Source: Loxodes magnus
Lineage: Eukaryota; Ciliophora; Karyorelictea; Loxodida; Loxodidae
Assembly: GCA_946699065.1 (NCBI GenBank)
Contig: CAMPDV010000287.1
Span: forward strand, 248,001-312,000
Length of the DNA: 64,000 nucleotides
Reading direction: 5' to 3'
Numbering within the stretch: the stretch's first letter is position 1; each line of letters opens with the position of its first letter. The notes under the pieces were generated by a model. That model did not search any database and had not been told where the DNA came from. It saw only the letters and a list, made by a program, of their open reading frames with translations. The translations under genes were made by a program, and so were the position numbers. Shown piece by piece: positions 25,383 through 37,711 of this stretch.

Positions 25383-25877
25383 ATGGGTTGTGGTCCTAGT
25401 TGCAATTCTTAAGATATAGCTAATAGGTATATTAAAACTGTTGCTTTCATTGGACCTAAAAATTCAGGTAAATCTAGCATTATTTATTACTTGAAATATA
25501 AATAGACTAAGAAATCTTACGAAGAAACAAGATAAATCTAATAGCATGTATTTGAGTTTAAAGAAAAAGTCTATGACTTAAAAGATTTTCCAGATTATAA
25601 TTATTAAATCAAAGCTGATGCATTCGTTTATGTTACTGATAATAATAATTCATAGGAAGTCTAAGAACTGAATTAATTTTTAAATAAATAAAGAGGAGAA
25701 AAACCAATTCTTCTTTTATTAAACAAAAGTGACTTATCTGACTAGTTCGAATAAATAGATGATAGCAAAATATAATGGGGAAACGTAAAAAATTATAAAA
25801 TATTAAAAAGCTGCAAAAATGGAGTAAATATAGAGAATGGGTTTGAATGGTTACACTAGGAATTAAGGAAAAATTGA
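25383..25877 (+). CDS. Small Arf/SR-beta-like GTPase with lipidation signal
   Basis: The frame of 164 residues ends in TGA. It begins MGCGPSC, a good signal for N-myristoylation at Gly2 with palmitoylated Cys, as in Arf-like GTPases. The P-loop is G24-PKNS-G29-K30-S31, the guanine-specificity motif is N114-K-S-D117, and an SCK motif at 143-145 fits the G5 loop. The usual DxxG (G3) is not visible; the aligned region reads YDLKDFPDY. Lack of G3 suggests altered hydrolysis or nucleotide-independent function, which is inference. At 164 residues it is slightly short for the family. It may act in membrane traffic or ciliary transport. Confidence 0.8.
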
Positions 25878-25879
25878 CC

Positions 25880-28800
25880 AAAGATAGTTAATTTAGATTA
25901 TTATTAACTAATTCATTTAAATATAGCTTTTTTAAGAAATACTAGACAAAAATTTGAATATAATTGTCTTTCTAAAATATTTATTCTTCTTTTATATGAT
26001 ATAAAATATATTATTTTAGTGATAAAGACATTTATAAGTTCTTTAAACTCTCTAAATTTTTACATAATAATGCTTACGTTATAAAATAATATCTACCTTT
26101 TTCTTAAATTTTCTTTTTTATTAATAAACTATCTTCATTAAAAGCGTATTTTCTATCTTATGTATTATTTTTTCATTTTATTTACTTTTTTCTTTGTTTA
26201 ATTTTAAGATTTATCTTTCATAGATCTTAAGAAATTACTAATAACAGTGAGTATTATCATATGAGGGTAAATAGATTAATCTATACTTATTTTCTTACTC
26301 ATATATTAACACAAATTTTCTTCCTTTTGAATTATTGCATTTTAGAAATAATGGAAAAACTAAAATTAAACTTAGTTGCTATTTTAAATATTTTATATGA
26401 ATTATAAATCTAAAACGTACTTCCTTCTTTTGCTATTTTTTAACTATTCCAATTCTTCTAGTTAAACTTAGATTAGTCAATAAATATTAAACTCTTCAAT
26501 CTGATTTAAATAATATACAAACTAATTTCTAGCATTCCCTTATTCCTTGCTTTGAGAATTAAAGCTATAATTAGAAAATAAAATTAGCCTTTGGGCTTAT
26601 AATATTCTATAACTGCTTTTATATATCTTGGTATTTTGAGTTAATTAGATTGAAATATTCAGTTTCTGATATCTTTCTTTCTTAAATTTAAAGTATTTAT
26701 ATCTTTTAATTTTTAGAATGACTTAACTTGCTTTTTTGCATATTTTAATTAATTTTTTATATTAAGAATAGCTATATAACAATTATTTTTATTGCTAATT
26801 CTTAGCCTTTTTTCGCATATCCTATTTTTTAAAAAAATGTTAAAACCAAAAACTCATAAATAAGTGTTTCTCATGCAATAGATAAGAATTAAGTAATTAT
26901 AGCTTATACAAATAAAAGGCGTAGATTGCTCTAAAACTTAGTGTAATATTTTCCTTCTTGAAATTAAAGTTTAATAAGCCTAAAATATTTTAATCTCTAA
27001 ATAGATTCTTAAATTTAGTCATTCTCAATAACTCTTAAGCTGTCAAACGATATGTTCTATAACCAGTTTTGAAACTTATTTAAGCTAAATGATTTCAAAA
27101 CTTGTCCTAGTTTCTAGAGATAGCATATTCAAAATTTAATAAGCATTATATAGAGAAATATCAGTATATAATAAATGAAACCCAAACTTACTACTTTTTG
27201 GGATGAATAATAGCATTTTTTCTTAATGGCAATCTCTAATGTAAATGAGGATTATACGATACGTATTACCATATTATGATATGTCGTATTATAAACACTA
27301 AGGAAATAATCTAAGTAATAGTAGGAAATCTAGATATAAAGTGATTAATACTTTGTGATTATATATTAGCTAATTCTCAAGAAAGTAACTAGAGTTCTTT
27401 AGATTCAAATCTTGTATAAAATGCTGCTTTTTTCAGAGTTTAATTATTGCATGTAATAGAATGGATGAATGAGCAAGAATCATGTTAAAATAAACTGAAG
27501 AAGAGGGAATTCTAATTTGCTTTTTAAGTTTCTAAAATGTTTTTATTTGAAAGAAGCATATCTTATAAATAAAGGCATTCATAAACTCTTAAAGTAAAAT
27601 TATTTAATCAATTTAGAGATCTATCTTAATTAGCCTTACAAATTTTTGCTATATATATCTAATAAAAAAGTATAAAGATATTAAATCTATTAAAAAGAAA
27701 TAAGCTAAATCAAATTTTTTATTTAAGTTAATATAATAATAAGTTTTAAGTAATAAAATAGGAAAAAGTTAAGTAATGGAGCAAAATTAATTTAAAGGTG
27801 ATTTAAATTTTAAAATTAATTTCAAGAAAAAATCCATTTTATTGGATTGTGAAAAAGTATATGATAAATTATATAATAATAAACATAGCCAAAATATTTA
27901 CTATTTCTACAAGAAATTTTATTGATTTAAATTGATATTGTTATTGATTGATATAAAATAGGTTTAAGAATCTTTTTATAATATCCTTATTTTTATGCTT
28001 CTATAAAATTTTACTTATCATTGTTCCTTTTTTCTCAATCTTGCTTTGTTATCTAGTAGTATAAAACTTTTTTCAATTATTTTTTATGCTTTTATCTTAA
28101 ATAATTACAATATAATAACTTTAAATCTTACTTATAATCTTTCAGTATTTATCTTTAAGTTTTAATATCCTTATAACTTTTTTTCAGTATTCATTTTTAA
28201 AAACAAATACTTTGGAAGTCTTGATGCTTCTCTTCTGTAATTATATAAAATAGCTATTATATTCTCCTGACATTAATTTATTTTATTTAGTTCCTCTTTA
28301 GTTTCTCTTTTATTTCTTTAATTTCTTTATCAAATTTATTTTACAATCTCTCCTACTTTCAGATTATTTATTTTGTTTTTCATTTGTTTCTTTTTGCTTC
28401 TGAGCCAAATTGAAAACTTAATTTATTTCATACTTCATAAGGCATTTAAATCTCACTCTTATAGTATGAATCTTGATCCAATTTCTTTATAATTTTTAAC
28501 ATTTTTATTAATTTTAATTGTCCTTCTTGAGTCTTTTGGATTTTCTCTGTTACTAAATAATTCTTAATTAGTTTCTTAAAACTAAAGCACTAAGTTGTGA
28601 TAAATTAAAAGATCTTTAAATGTAATTTACTATTCATTTTAGAGACTTTTTTTCTAAGATTGAAGTTACATTTTAGTATGCGATTTTGATTATTTATTTC
28701 CGTTTTCTCGGATCATTAAATTGTTATTTTCTATTTCTATAAACCTTATAAAATCCTTTAAATCCTTCTAATATTCTTTTCCTATTTTTATTTTACAACA

Positions 28801-29505
28801 TGAAAACTAAATCCCTAAGAGTATAAAAGCTAGATATATCAAAATAATTATATTATATATTACTATATGTTTAATTAATTTTGCCATCATTCATATTAAA
28901 ATTCCATTTCTATTTAAATCGAAAGTGATATAATAACTGTAGTTTCTTAATTCCTCTCTTTATATCAACTAGATGTGATTTAAACTTAGTACTAGTCTAA
29001 ATATTAATCTGTTTGCTAATACTGTGTCTATAAAAATTATACGATTTATATGGCTTAAAATTTCACTTAAATACTAGAAATTTTTATCTTCATCTCTAGA
29101 ACCCTTATAGTGATAGATTATCTAGTCTAAGGAGGAAACTACCAAAAATTTATGTAGCATCTAGCCATATTAGATGCATTCTTTTTACTAGCGATTGCTA
29201 TACTTTTAAGTAGTTTTTCTAACTAAATAAAATCTAAAATGATTTCTATGTAATCTTTTTTGCTATATCTGTAAGCAATAATTTTAGTCAAAATAGGGTT
29301 ATTATAAGGGTATATGGTGTTAATATATATAAGAACATATAAATATAGTAGCTAATATACCAAACTATGCTATTATAGTTCAAAGTGTAGCTTTAGCTAT
29401 TTAGTGCAGAATTATTTTAGATATATTTAGAGTATTAAAATAGTATAGAGGTATCTCAGCTTTAAATATAAGATAAAATGATAATGAAGTTGAAAATATA
29501 ATGAA
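25880..29505. other. Mostly unassigned AT-rich region with possible decayed genes
   Basis: At about 26230-27480 two overlapping minus frames are open for several hundred codons. One includes ETRTSFEIIQLKQVSKLVIEH, which reads like a helical protein, but no family could be named. At about 28000-28700 the minus strand encodes coiled-coil-like Lys/Gln/Glu-rich stretches split over frames, probably a decayed coiled-coil gene. The remainder shows nothing. Confidence 0.35.
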
Positions 29506-29508
29506 GAG

Positions 29509-30561
29509 TCAACTTTAAATTTCCTTTATCAATAGACTTGTTAATGGGCCTTCTTTTCGCCAAGATACTTTTTCCTTTTATTAGTTGCTCTAAGTTTCCA
29601 AAATTTGCACATTAAAGTCATTATAATCGATGCTGAGCTTAAAAGTGCTAGGATCGGCTTGAAATAACTCTTCTCCTGTAAGCTACACAGATAAAGTGTA
29701 AATTTGATGTTGTTTTATTATTGGCTTTTAATTGAACTATATTCTCTATACCCTATTTCTATAGTTAAAAGAATTATCTATTTAATCGACGCATGCAAAC
29801 AAAATGGCTTCTGGTTAAACTTAGCAATCGCCCTAGTAAAGAACAATATTGGTAATTGTAGCTTTTTATTCATATGAAGATGATCCAAAAATTTCAAATC
29901 CACAAAATAAGCAGTCTTTATTAATTTTGAATAACAAAAACTAAGGGTTATTATTTATTTTCCACGTACCACGAGGCTCATAACTGCATCTTTATATTTT
30001 CATATAATCTTCTCGATTCTAATAATCCTCTCTTATAGAATTCTCAAATTCCTATAAGTTTCTTTTGTTTATTTTTGCTTCTTCTGATCCATAAGGACTA
30101 CAAAATAGAAGCTACATCATTACAAGAGTCTCTTATACCAAAATATTTTCTTCGACTAAAGACTTTTATAAGAGTATCTAATAGTCCTCTAATTGTCTTT
30201 TCGCTTCAATATTCCCTTCCGATGCTTATTATCTTAACCAATCTTCATATGAACATGCTTTCTTACCTTCAGATTCTACTACTTATAACTCCTTAGCAAG
30301 ATTCAGTGATAGTTGATTTGGTTAAGAAGGGTTTTTTATTTAAGTTTGATTTTTGATATAATCAAAAAGCAATAAATTGCTTCTAAGGTTTTAGTAGTGA
30401 GTTTGAAAAATGAAGCTATCGAACGGACATGTAATAGTTAAGGTCTTTTATCTAAGTTAGCAGCAACTAAGACAAAGAGTATGGCCACAGTCAAGAACTT
30501 TAGGTAACTTATTTTACAAATCATAAGTACTTTAACAGAGTCTACAGTAGATACCATTCAT
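29509..30561 (-). CDS. RING finger / PHR-like protein R3
   Basis: A single frame of 350 residues ends in TGA at 29509. RING ligands are C6-x2-C9, CGHTLC-x2-C and CPFD near residue 46. Compared with R2 the long central coiled coil is mostly missing. The conserved SYEDWL, RQLEDYQ and LLFCSPYGSEEA segments follow, and the C-terminal domain is complete (CGFEIFGSSSYEQ, FNVQILETQ, GPLTSLL). There are no frame breaks. By family knowledge a RING fused to a PHR-like sandwich would be an E3 ligase with a protein-binding tail. It is the shortest of the three R paralogues and lies 366 bp from the end of T2, on the same strand. Confidence 0.85.
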
Positions 30562-30926
30562 ATTAAAATAAATTTATAATCAATTGAATAGAATTAAATA
30601 GTGCAAGCTATAAAATCTAATTAAATTTAACTTTATAAAATAAAATATTTTAATTAATAAAATTAGAAAGCTAAAGTGCTTAGTTATTTAAATGGTTGTC
30701 TATTTTATATATTTGAATGAAAAAATTTTAATCTTAAATGTTAAGAATTCTAAGAAAATAGCTCCTAAATAGATTTTAATAAATCTAGCAGAATAATAAC
30801 TATAATAACTACGCAAATATAGCCAAATTGTGATTTAGAGACTTCGGTATCATATTTCTCTATTTAAATTTATGTTTATAACATAACTTGATTCCGCTTT
30901 AGTCAATATAGTTCACCATTATTTTC

Positions 30927-33551
30927 TCACTACTCATTCTTCTAATTAGCTATGAAAAGCTATTAGTTGAGAAAATCAATTTATTATAATAGTTATTATT
31001 AATACTCTCGAAAGTCGAATATTTAATCCTTCTACCTTTAGATTGAACTTTAGTTACTACTATAATTTTTATTTTTATTATTGTTTTCATTCTAAAGCAT
31101 TTAAATGAATTAAACTTGCTCCTACTGATTTTACATTTTGTGTATTTTCATATTTTTATTCTAAATAGCGAACTCTTTTTCTCTTAGTTAAATTTATCTT
31201 TCTAAAGCTAATTCTTCAAGTTGAATAATTCTGTTAATCATGAAAAAATTTTATTGCCCTAAAGATTAAATTTATTTTTCTTAGTTAAAAAGATCAAAAA
31301 TCAATTGATTTTTCTAATTTTTTAAGATTATTATTTCGTTTTTTTATTTTTAAATCAAGTTTTCTTTTTCTTTTTAATCTCGAACGCAGAAAAATTTTTA
31401 ATTACTCAATTCATCATAAGTTTTGCTTAAAGTGACATGCTTTTATTTGTAATTTTTTAAATCTTCTTTAAGTTTCTGGTATTAATGTTTGAGATTATCA
31501 TGTTACTTGGATAGATTAATTAGTTATTTATTCAGCTTTTAGATTGTGCTTTCATCTTAAGTTGATTTACTTTCTACGACTTGATTGCTACTTTGAAATT
31601 TTATCTAATCTTCCTTAAGTTTTTGGTATTAGAGTTAGAGACTTTCATATTGTTTGGTTAGGTCACTTATCTATTTATTCAGATTTTAGATTGTATTTTC
31701 ATCTTTAGCTGTGATATTTACTGCCATTTGATTACTATTTTAGCTTTTTAGCTAATCTTCCTTAAGTTTTTGGTATTAGAATTGGAGATTTTCATGTTGC
31801 TTGATTAAATCACTTATCTGATTATTAAGATTTTAGATTTTTATTTCATCTTTTGCTGAATTACTTACTGTTTTTTAATTACTACCCAGAATTTTTAACT
31901 AAGTACTAAGTTATTCTATTGTCAATTTATCATCTTATAATTTTTCATTTAAACTTTAGATCTACCTTTCATTTTCGTCTATCTATTTATTCAGATCTTT
32001 TATTTGTTCCTGGTAATTTAAAATTATCCTTTCTTTCTCTTTTTTAATATCTTGAAGTTATTATTTAGGTACTTTAAATTATTTTTCTCTAATATTCACA
32101 TCGCTTATGATCTTTAATTAGCTTTCTATTGTTGCTCTGAGCTATTAAATTTGAGATTTATTTTCTTCTTCTTTTTTTATTAACTCATTAATTTGACTCT
32201 ATTAATCTTAATTCAGTTTATCTTTCTCTTCGACATAAATATTTTTTAACAAAATAGTGCATTAGAGATCTTAGATTTTTATCTATTAACTATTTACTTA
32301 TTTTTTGGAATTTGCTATCTCTTTACTAAGACTTTCTACTTCTTTTTTTCATACTTTTTGCTATTTTTGAAAATCAACTATCTGTCTTTTTTAGTTTTAA
32401 ACCTTTGCTTTTTTTTAGTTCAACCAACCATCCATTTACTAGCTTTACCATTGATATTCTTAAATCTCAGATCCAAAAATCTCAGCATTTTTATGTACTT
32501 CCTCAAGTTCCTTTTATAAGCCTTTAATTACAGATTAATCTTCCTCTTACTACTGCTATAGATATTTAATCCTATCATTTAACTATTTAAGACAATTTAC
32601 TTATTATCTTTCATATTCTTCTTTTTACATTTATAAGTTAGCAATTTTCTGATTCAACAGCTAGATTTGATTTTCATCCTAAGGTTGATTTAATTATCTG
32701 TCTTGTATTTAATCAGTGCTTTCTAAGGGTTTTTTACTTAGTCTCTCTTATACTTTGTTCTTATAGATTTTCAGAACTTTAAGCTTTTAAAAATTTTATC
32801 ACTCTTAAACTTATCACTTTTTCTAGAAAATTTTCTCTTTAAAGTTCAAAACTGCTTACAGATCTTTCTCTAAATCCTCTATTATATGCGATTTTTTATT
32901 TTCGTGTTCAGTCAACTACTTTTGCAGCTCTTTGGCTTCTGCCAGTTTTTCTATTATTTCTTATTGATAAAGCTAAAGTGATTAAAACACGTTTTGCAGT
33001 TCTTCTGAGCATATCTAGTTTACTTATCTAACGAAAAAATTTTGAATCCCATTACTTAAATTCCTTAATTTACTTTCCTTAAAACTTACTTAGCTTTGTA
33101 TGGTTTCTAGCTCTTTTACTCTTTATTCTACCTATATTCGTTACTGCACCTCTCCAAGTTCTTGATTTATTTAGTTCTGCATTTGTTTAATTTTCTACTC
33201 GATAGTTTGTATCTTATGTCCTTTATGTGCAGTTATAGTGCATGCTCCGCATATTTGCATTCCATCATCAATACAGAAGAACTCAAATGCATTCTAATGC
33301 TACTAGCATTGCTACTTCAGCTAATTCTTTTTGATAGCCTAGTTTTCTGGTAAAGGTAAATTAGGTATTTCTAGCTCTTCTATCTTACTATAATCCTTAA
33401 ACATATGTAACTAGCATTTGAAGTATTTTTTCACTTTACCTTATATCTTCAAGCATTTTTCACAATACACACAATCGCACTAAAGTCTTCTAGGACGACG
33501 TGTGTTAAGATCATACATTTGATCGCATAATCCACAGAAGTTAGAAGACAT
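30927..33551 (-). CDS. RING/B-box/long coiled-coil protein T2 (TRIM-like)
   Basis: The frame of 874 residues starts MSSNFCGLC. A variant RING with CDC in place of CGH (C-x2-C, C-D-C-x2-C-x2-C, C-x2-H) is followed by a B-box-2 (CQQH, FFC, ICGAC, H-x2-H within about residues 85-120) and then about 700 residues of coiled coil. The coil contains a 49-residue tandem repeat (NLNKQISDL..YQKLKED). The RING/B-box/coiled-coil order is the tripartite motif of TRIM ubiquitin ligases, in which the coil dimerises. TGA at 30927 is taken as the end. If it and TGA 30903 were read as Trp the frame would continue into a hydrophobic segment, which I consider less likely. Confidence 0.8.
31420..31865 (-). repeat. 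Coding tandem repeat of about 147 bp in T2
   Basis: Three to four diverged units encode a 49-residue period inside the coiled coil of T2, each containing a Q..LN.QI..L stretch followed by YQKLKED. Length is a multiple of three, so copy changes would keep the frame. Confidence 0.75.
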
Positions 33552-33559
33552 ATTTAAAG

Positions 33560-34725
33560 TAAAAAAGAGATAACTTTAATGATTAGAGCTATCAGTAAGA
33601 CTTTAATAAGCAAGTAAGAGTGCTAATTATAACTTTAGCATTTAGTTTTTAGATAGGAAGGAGTTAATCCTTGTTTATGAATGGTATTTGTAGAATATAA
33701 AAATTGGTTATCTTACTACCGTAAGTTTGACGGAATCAATTCAACTATGACTATTAAGAAGAATAAGCTAATTTAATATTAGCTTCTTTAAGCAAACATT
33801 TTGGTACCTGTTTACTTATAAGAAAACAAGGATAGCTAAATCTTTTTCTCGCTATGATATCTGCTTAGTTTGATAAACGTAATAAAAGCTTCTTATTTCA
33901 CTTTAATACAAAATACTTTTGTACAAGCCTATCTTTTAGATAAGGCTTCATTTTAGTTCTGCTAACTTACTTTACTTACTGTTTGCAAACTTCATTTTTT
34001 TCTCTCTCTGCTCATAAAAATGAATTGCTAAGGGAATTGAATTGCTAATCAGAAAGTAAATCTTATTTACATTTTCTTCCCATGATATCATACGCTTGAA
34101 ATTTAGCGAGAAAGCTAAATAAACTCTCAGTTACTAAGAATCTTTCAGAGCACATTTAAGCAACTTTGACTATAGAAATGTATCTTTCATTATAAAATGA
34201 AGACTGAAAAGGATTTTAAAGTAGGTGCTTCCCCCTATCTCAGAGTTGCTGTTAGATTCTCATACTTGAAGATGGATGAAACAAATCCAAAATTTCCCAA
34301 CTTAATTAATGTCTTTGCCTTACCTTTAATTTATTAAATCAATAGGTTATAAAATACCCATAGGTTTTTAAAGTCATTTACTTAAAGAACCATGTATTAC
34401 TAAATAAATTTTATAATATGAACTGCAAAGCTGTAGTTAGCAAAAGCTTTCAGAGCTATAATTATCATTAAAAAACAGCTCTCATTTCAGATTTTTTGGT
34501 TATGAAGCAATCAGTTCCATATAATTGTTTAGGTAAAAATACTTGAGCAACAAATTATTGATAAAAGGAATAAAATTGTGCTGAAGAGTACTTTAAAAAA
34601 TTCATTCTTATACTTTAAATAACAATGCTTGGGCATTGGATGGTGTGTTGATAGAAGAGATGACATGAAGTGAAGGATGAAAAAAATGTATACAATTTTA
34701 TTGATAAAATTAAGATAACACTTGT
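33560..34725. other. Intergenic DNA upstream of T2
   Basis: About 1.1 kb between the T2 start and the 3' end of the kelch pseudogene. It is slightly less AT-rich than average. No coding or structural signal was found. Confidence 0.5.
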
Positions 34726-34729
34726 AAGT

Positions 34730-36240
34730 TATCTTTTCTCCTACTTTCTACTTGTATATTATAGGTAAATAATTCCTATCCATCTGTTTAGAACATTAAT
34801 AAACTCTAATTTTAATAAATACCATTGAAACAGAAAGAGTGAAAAATAGATTGACCATATATTGGAAATTTTTCTCGTGAATATAATATTGTAGGTAGTC
34901 AAAGACGTTAGTATTTTTTAATCTGTCGTAATTGTCAAAAAGGAAAATTAGCTCGATATCAAGAGTGAAAGCTGCTGAGAAAGAAGCTGATTAATTGGCA
35001 TACTATTTCAGAATTGGAATAATTAATTGTCATTGATTTTATAAAAGCATTCTCTATCGTAATAATTGCTTCCAAAACCTCCAAAAGTCACTAGAAAATC
35101 ATGCGCATAAACATTTCCAGAACGTCCCATTTTATATGGATGATCTTGTACTTAAGTCTACTTATAGTTTTATATATTAAGTAACTCACACTTGCTAGAA
35201 TAACTTTGATAAGGTAAAAATCCATTTATTACATAAATATGATTTTAATTATTATGCACTAGTGAAGTCCATAATTTAGGATATACCAAGTTAAATTTTT
35301 AAACCGAATTTACATGTACTAGGGAGATATTTTCTTAATGTCTTCATGTTCCATATCCTCCTGCCAGAGCTAATAAATCATTACTGATTTAAGTTGAAAA
35401 AGTGTAATTATGTCAAAGTTTTTCTATAGGAATGCTAAATAATTATATCTATTTTGAGCTTATTTTATAAAGCAGCTTATTATTATTATGATACTAGGAT
35501 ATAATATAATGAGTCCATTCCTATTTTTGGTGCTAGTTTCTGCTTTTTATAGTTTATTAATCATATGGCATTTCCACATAATTCTATACCTATTCCTAAC
35601 TATTTTGCGAGTAAGTTCAATACTCCGATTCGATATCTTATTCAGAGTTAACTTCAGGTAAGCATTGCTATTATTTAAATTTGTTCTTTCCATTAATTTC
35701 AGTTAATTATTTTACCTATTATTGCAGGTCTGTCTTTGCTTTTTCTAATTCTCTTAGAGTAGAAAAGTTATTCGGTTATCTTATTTGAATTTTACAGTTA
35801 TTAGTTATACTTTACATATCAATCTTTAGCATTTTCTAGCCTAAATAATCCGTAAATTTTATTTTTTACCTATAGTCCCCTCATATTCTTCAGTCTAAGT
35901 TTCCTCTATCTAACTCTAGTTTAAAAACTACTTAAATATTTTATTTTTGAATTAACTTAAAGAACTATCTTAGATGCTAATAAAATCCTTTTCATTCTCA
36001 TTATTAGCATCACTTAACGCATACTTAATCTATAAATACTTGATCCTGAGTTTAGTACTTCTCTACTTATGAATCTAGCAATTATATATATTTTTTTAGT
36101 TTAGTAAATACCTTTAAAAATTCTCATAGCAAATGAAGTTACATTCAAATTTTCTGGGTAATTTTTTATCCCTAGTTTTCTAATACTTATATAACTTTTA
36201 TCCTCTCTACTTTAAGTCAAATCGATGATTAGTTAAAGTT
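34730..36240 (-). pseudogene. TRIM-like coiled-coil/kelch pseudogene K4
   Basis: The minus strand matches the C-terminal half of T1: WTHYIIS against WTQYIIS, IPIEKLWHNYTFSTQISN against IPIEKVWHNYTFSTQISN, and QVQDHPYKM against QIQDHPYQM. At two aligned Trp the codons are swapped between TGG and TGA in the two genes. Upstream is a coiled coil (KAKTDLQQQVKQLTE). The kelch part changes frame about twice (near 34960 and 34850) relative to T1, and no RING or B-box is found upstream, where a LINE tail now sits. It is a 5'-truncated, inactive paralogue. Confidence 0.75.
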
Positions 36241-36541
36241 TACTCTAACTCTTACTTACCTAAAACAGCATTTTTTTAATTGTTACTCAAAGTTCTTTTT
36301 ATAAATAGAAATGTTTCTAATTGTGTAAGCTGCTAGCTTTAAATATTCGATTTATTTATCTCTTTCCAAATTTAGTTTTTCTCATTTCTAAAATATTCAA
36401 AAATTAAGAAAACTAAAATCCTTGAAATTTATTTTAATTGCAGAATACAAAAATTTTAGTTTGCTCTTATAGCAATTTCCAGTTAAAAATTATGATGCTT
36501 TGTTTCAAAATTAAACAAACTAATTAATTCCCAAAATTAAT

Positions 36542-36556
36542 AAAGATGATTATCAT
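36542..36556. repeat. Target-site duplication, left copy
   Basis: aaagatgattatcat, repeated perfectly at 36873-36887 on the other side of the truncated LINE. Confidence 0.9.
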
Positions 36557-36872
36557 GAAGGATGTCAATTAAAAGAAAATGAGAATTGTTTGAACTGGAA
36601 AAAGATGATTAATTAGAAAATTCTGCAGCTAAGGGAGAAGAAGTGAAAAAGATGAAGAGAATGAAGAAGATAAAGAGGAGGAAGAAGAATAAGAAGAGTA
36701 AAAGGAAGAAAAGAAGGAATGAACTGAGGAAGAAGATGATCAAGCTGAAGTAAAAGATGAAGTTGAAAGTGTGAAGAAATTAAAAACTTTTAAATAGCAT
36801 TATAACATCTTTAATTGAAGGAAGTAGTTCCAACAAGGAAAAGATGTTACAAGACTATTTTAGTTAAATTTA
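36557..36872 (+). mobile_element. 5'-truncated LINE tail
   Basis: About 316 bp match the 3' end of the LINE at 10001-13500, including the purine-rich coding tail and the end motif taattgaaggaagta and gactattttagtt. It is flanked by a 15-bp direct repeat (36542-36556 and 36873-36887). A 3'-anchored fragment with a target-site duplication is the signature of target-primed reverse transcription. Confidence 0.9.
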
Positions 36873-36887
36873 AAAGATGATTATCAT
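36873..36887. repeat. Target-site duplication, right copy
   Basis: Second copy of aaagatgattatcat, directly after the LINE 3' end. Confidence 0.9.
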
Positions 36888-37280
36888 ATGATATATACAA
36901 TAATACAGTCATACAGTAGTTAAGTAGAATTTCTATTTCAAAAAGTTATACTTGGAAATAATTATTTGAAAGGTACTCTAAACACATAAAAAGCAAAGAT
37001 TTAGAGAGATTAATAGATAGAAGCTTATAGCTTAAAAGAAAGAGAAATAGAATTAGAATAGTTAAGTTCGTATTAAGAGCATAATAAATCATTTCTTAAT
37101 AGAGATTTTAGATATATCTTGCTTAGTTTGTTAGTAAGCAAACCTTCACTATAGAGTTAATATATCTAAGATAGAGAAAATAGCTGAATAGAGTGAATAG
37201 ATTTATAACTATTCAACTAAGTTCTAAAGCTTTGAGAACTGGATATAGATATAGTTCTATTAATGAAAGGTGAGATTATA
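36888..37280 (+). other. Possible coding region, unassigned
   Basis: A plus frame from ATG 36888 reads protein-like for about 130 codons (LKEREIELEQLSSYQEHNKS, then several Trp by TGA). It has no clear end before R2 and no recognised family, so it may be a gene remnant cut by the neighbouring LINE insertion. Confidence 0.25.
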
Positions 37281-37711
37281 TTTTTATTTCTGCATATCAA
37301 TTAAATTCATAATTCTTTCTTTGATCTAGCACAAATTTTACAGTAGAATGCTGACTTTTACACAGCATAATTGAACAATAACAGTTAGAGAACTTAGATA
37401 AGTCATAAGATATTATAAAGATATCAGTAATCATCTTCGTTTTAGTTCAATACACAATATGAACTACTAAGAAACGAAAATAGGTTTACTACTATAAACT
37501 TTAAACCAAAATAAATAAAAATAAAACTCCCTTATAAAGCTACTAAGTCTCTTATACTATAACTAAAGTAACCTTATTTATAAAATAATATTATTATAGC
37601 TTTGGCTATTAAATAAGTTAGGCTTTATTTCATAAATTAACTTAATTATAGTTGCTTATTTTCATTTATTCAATAGATCTTAATTTTTTGCTTGCTTAAG
37701 TTATAAATAAA

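Noticed and set aside
27395-27420. Sequence resembling a tRNA B-box
   Set aside because: The match to the B-box consensus is partial and no cloverleaf could be drawn around it.
31420-31865. CRISPR-like spaced repeats
   Set aside because: The period is about 147 bp with diverged units inside a coding coiled coil; there are no short identical repeats with unique spacers.
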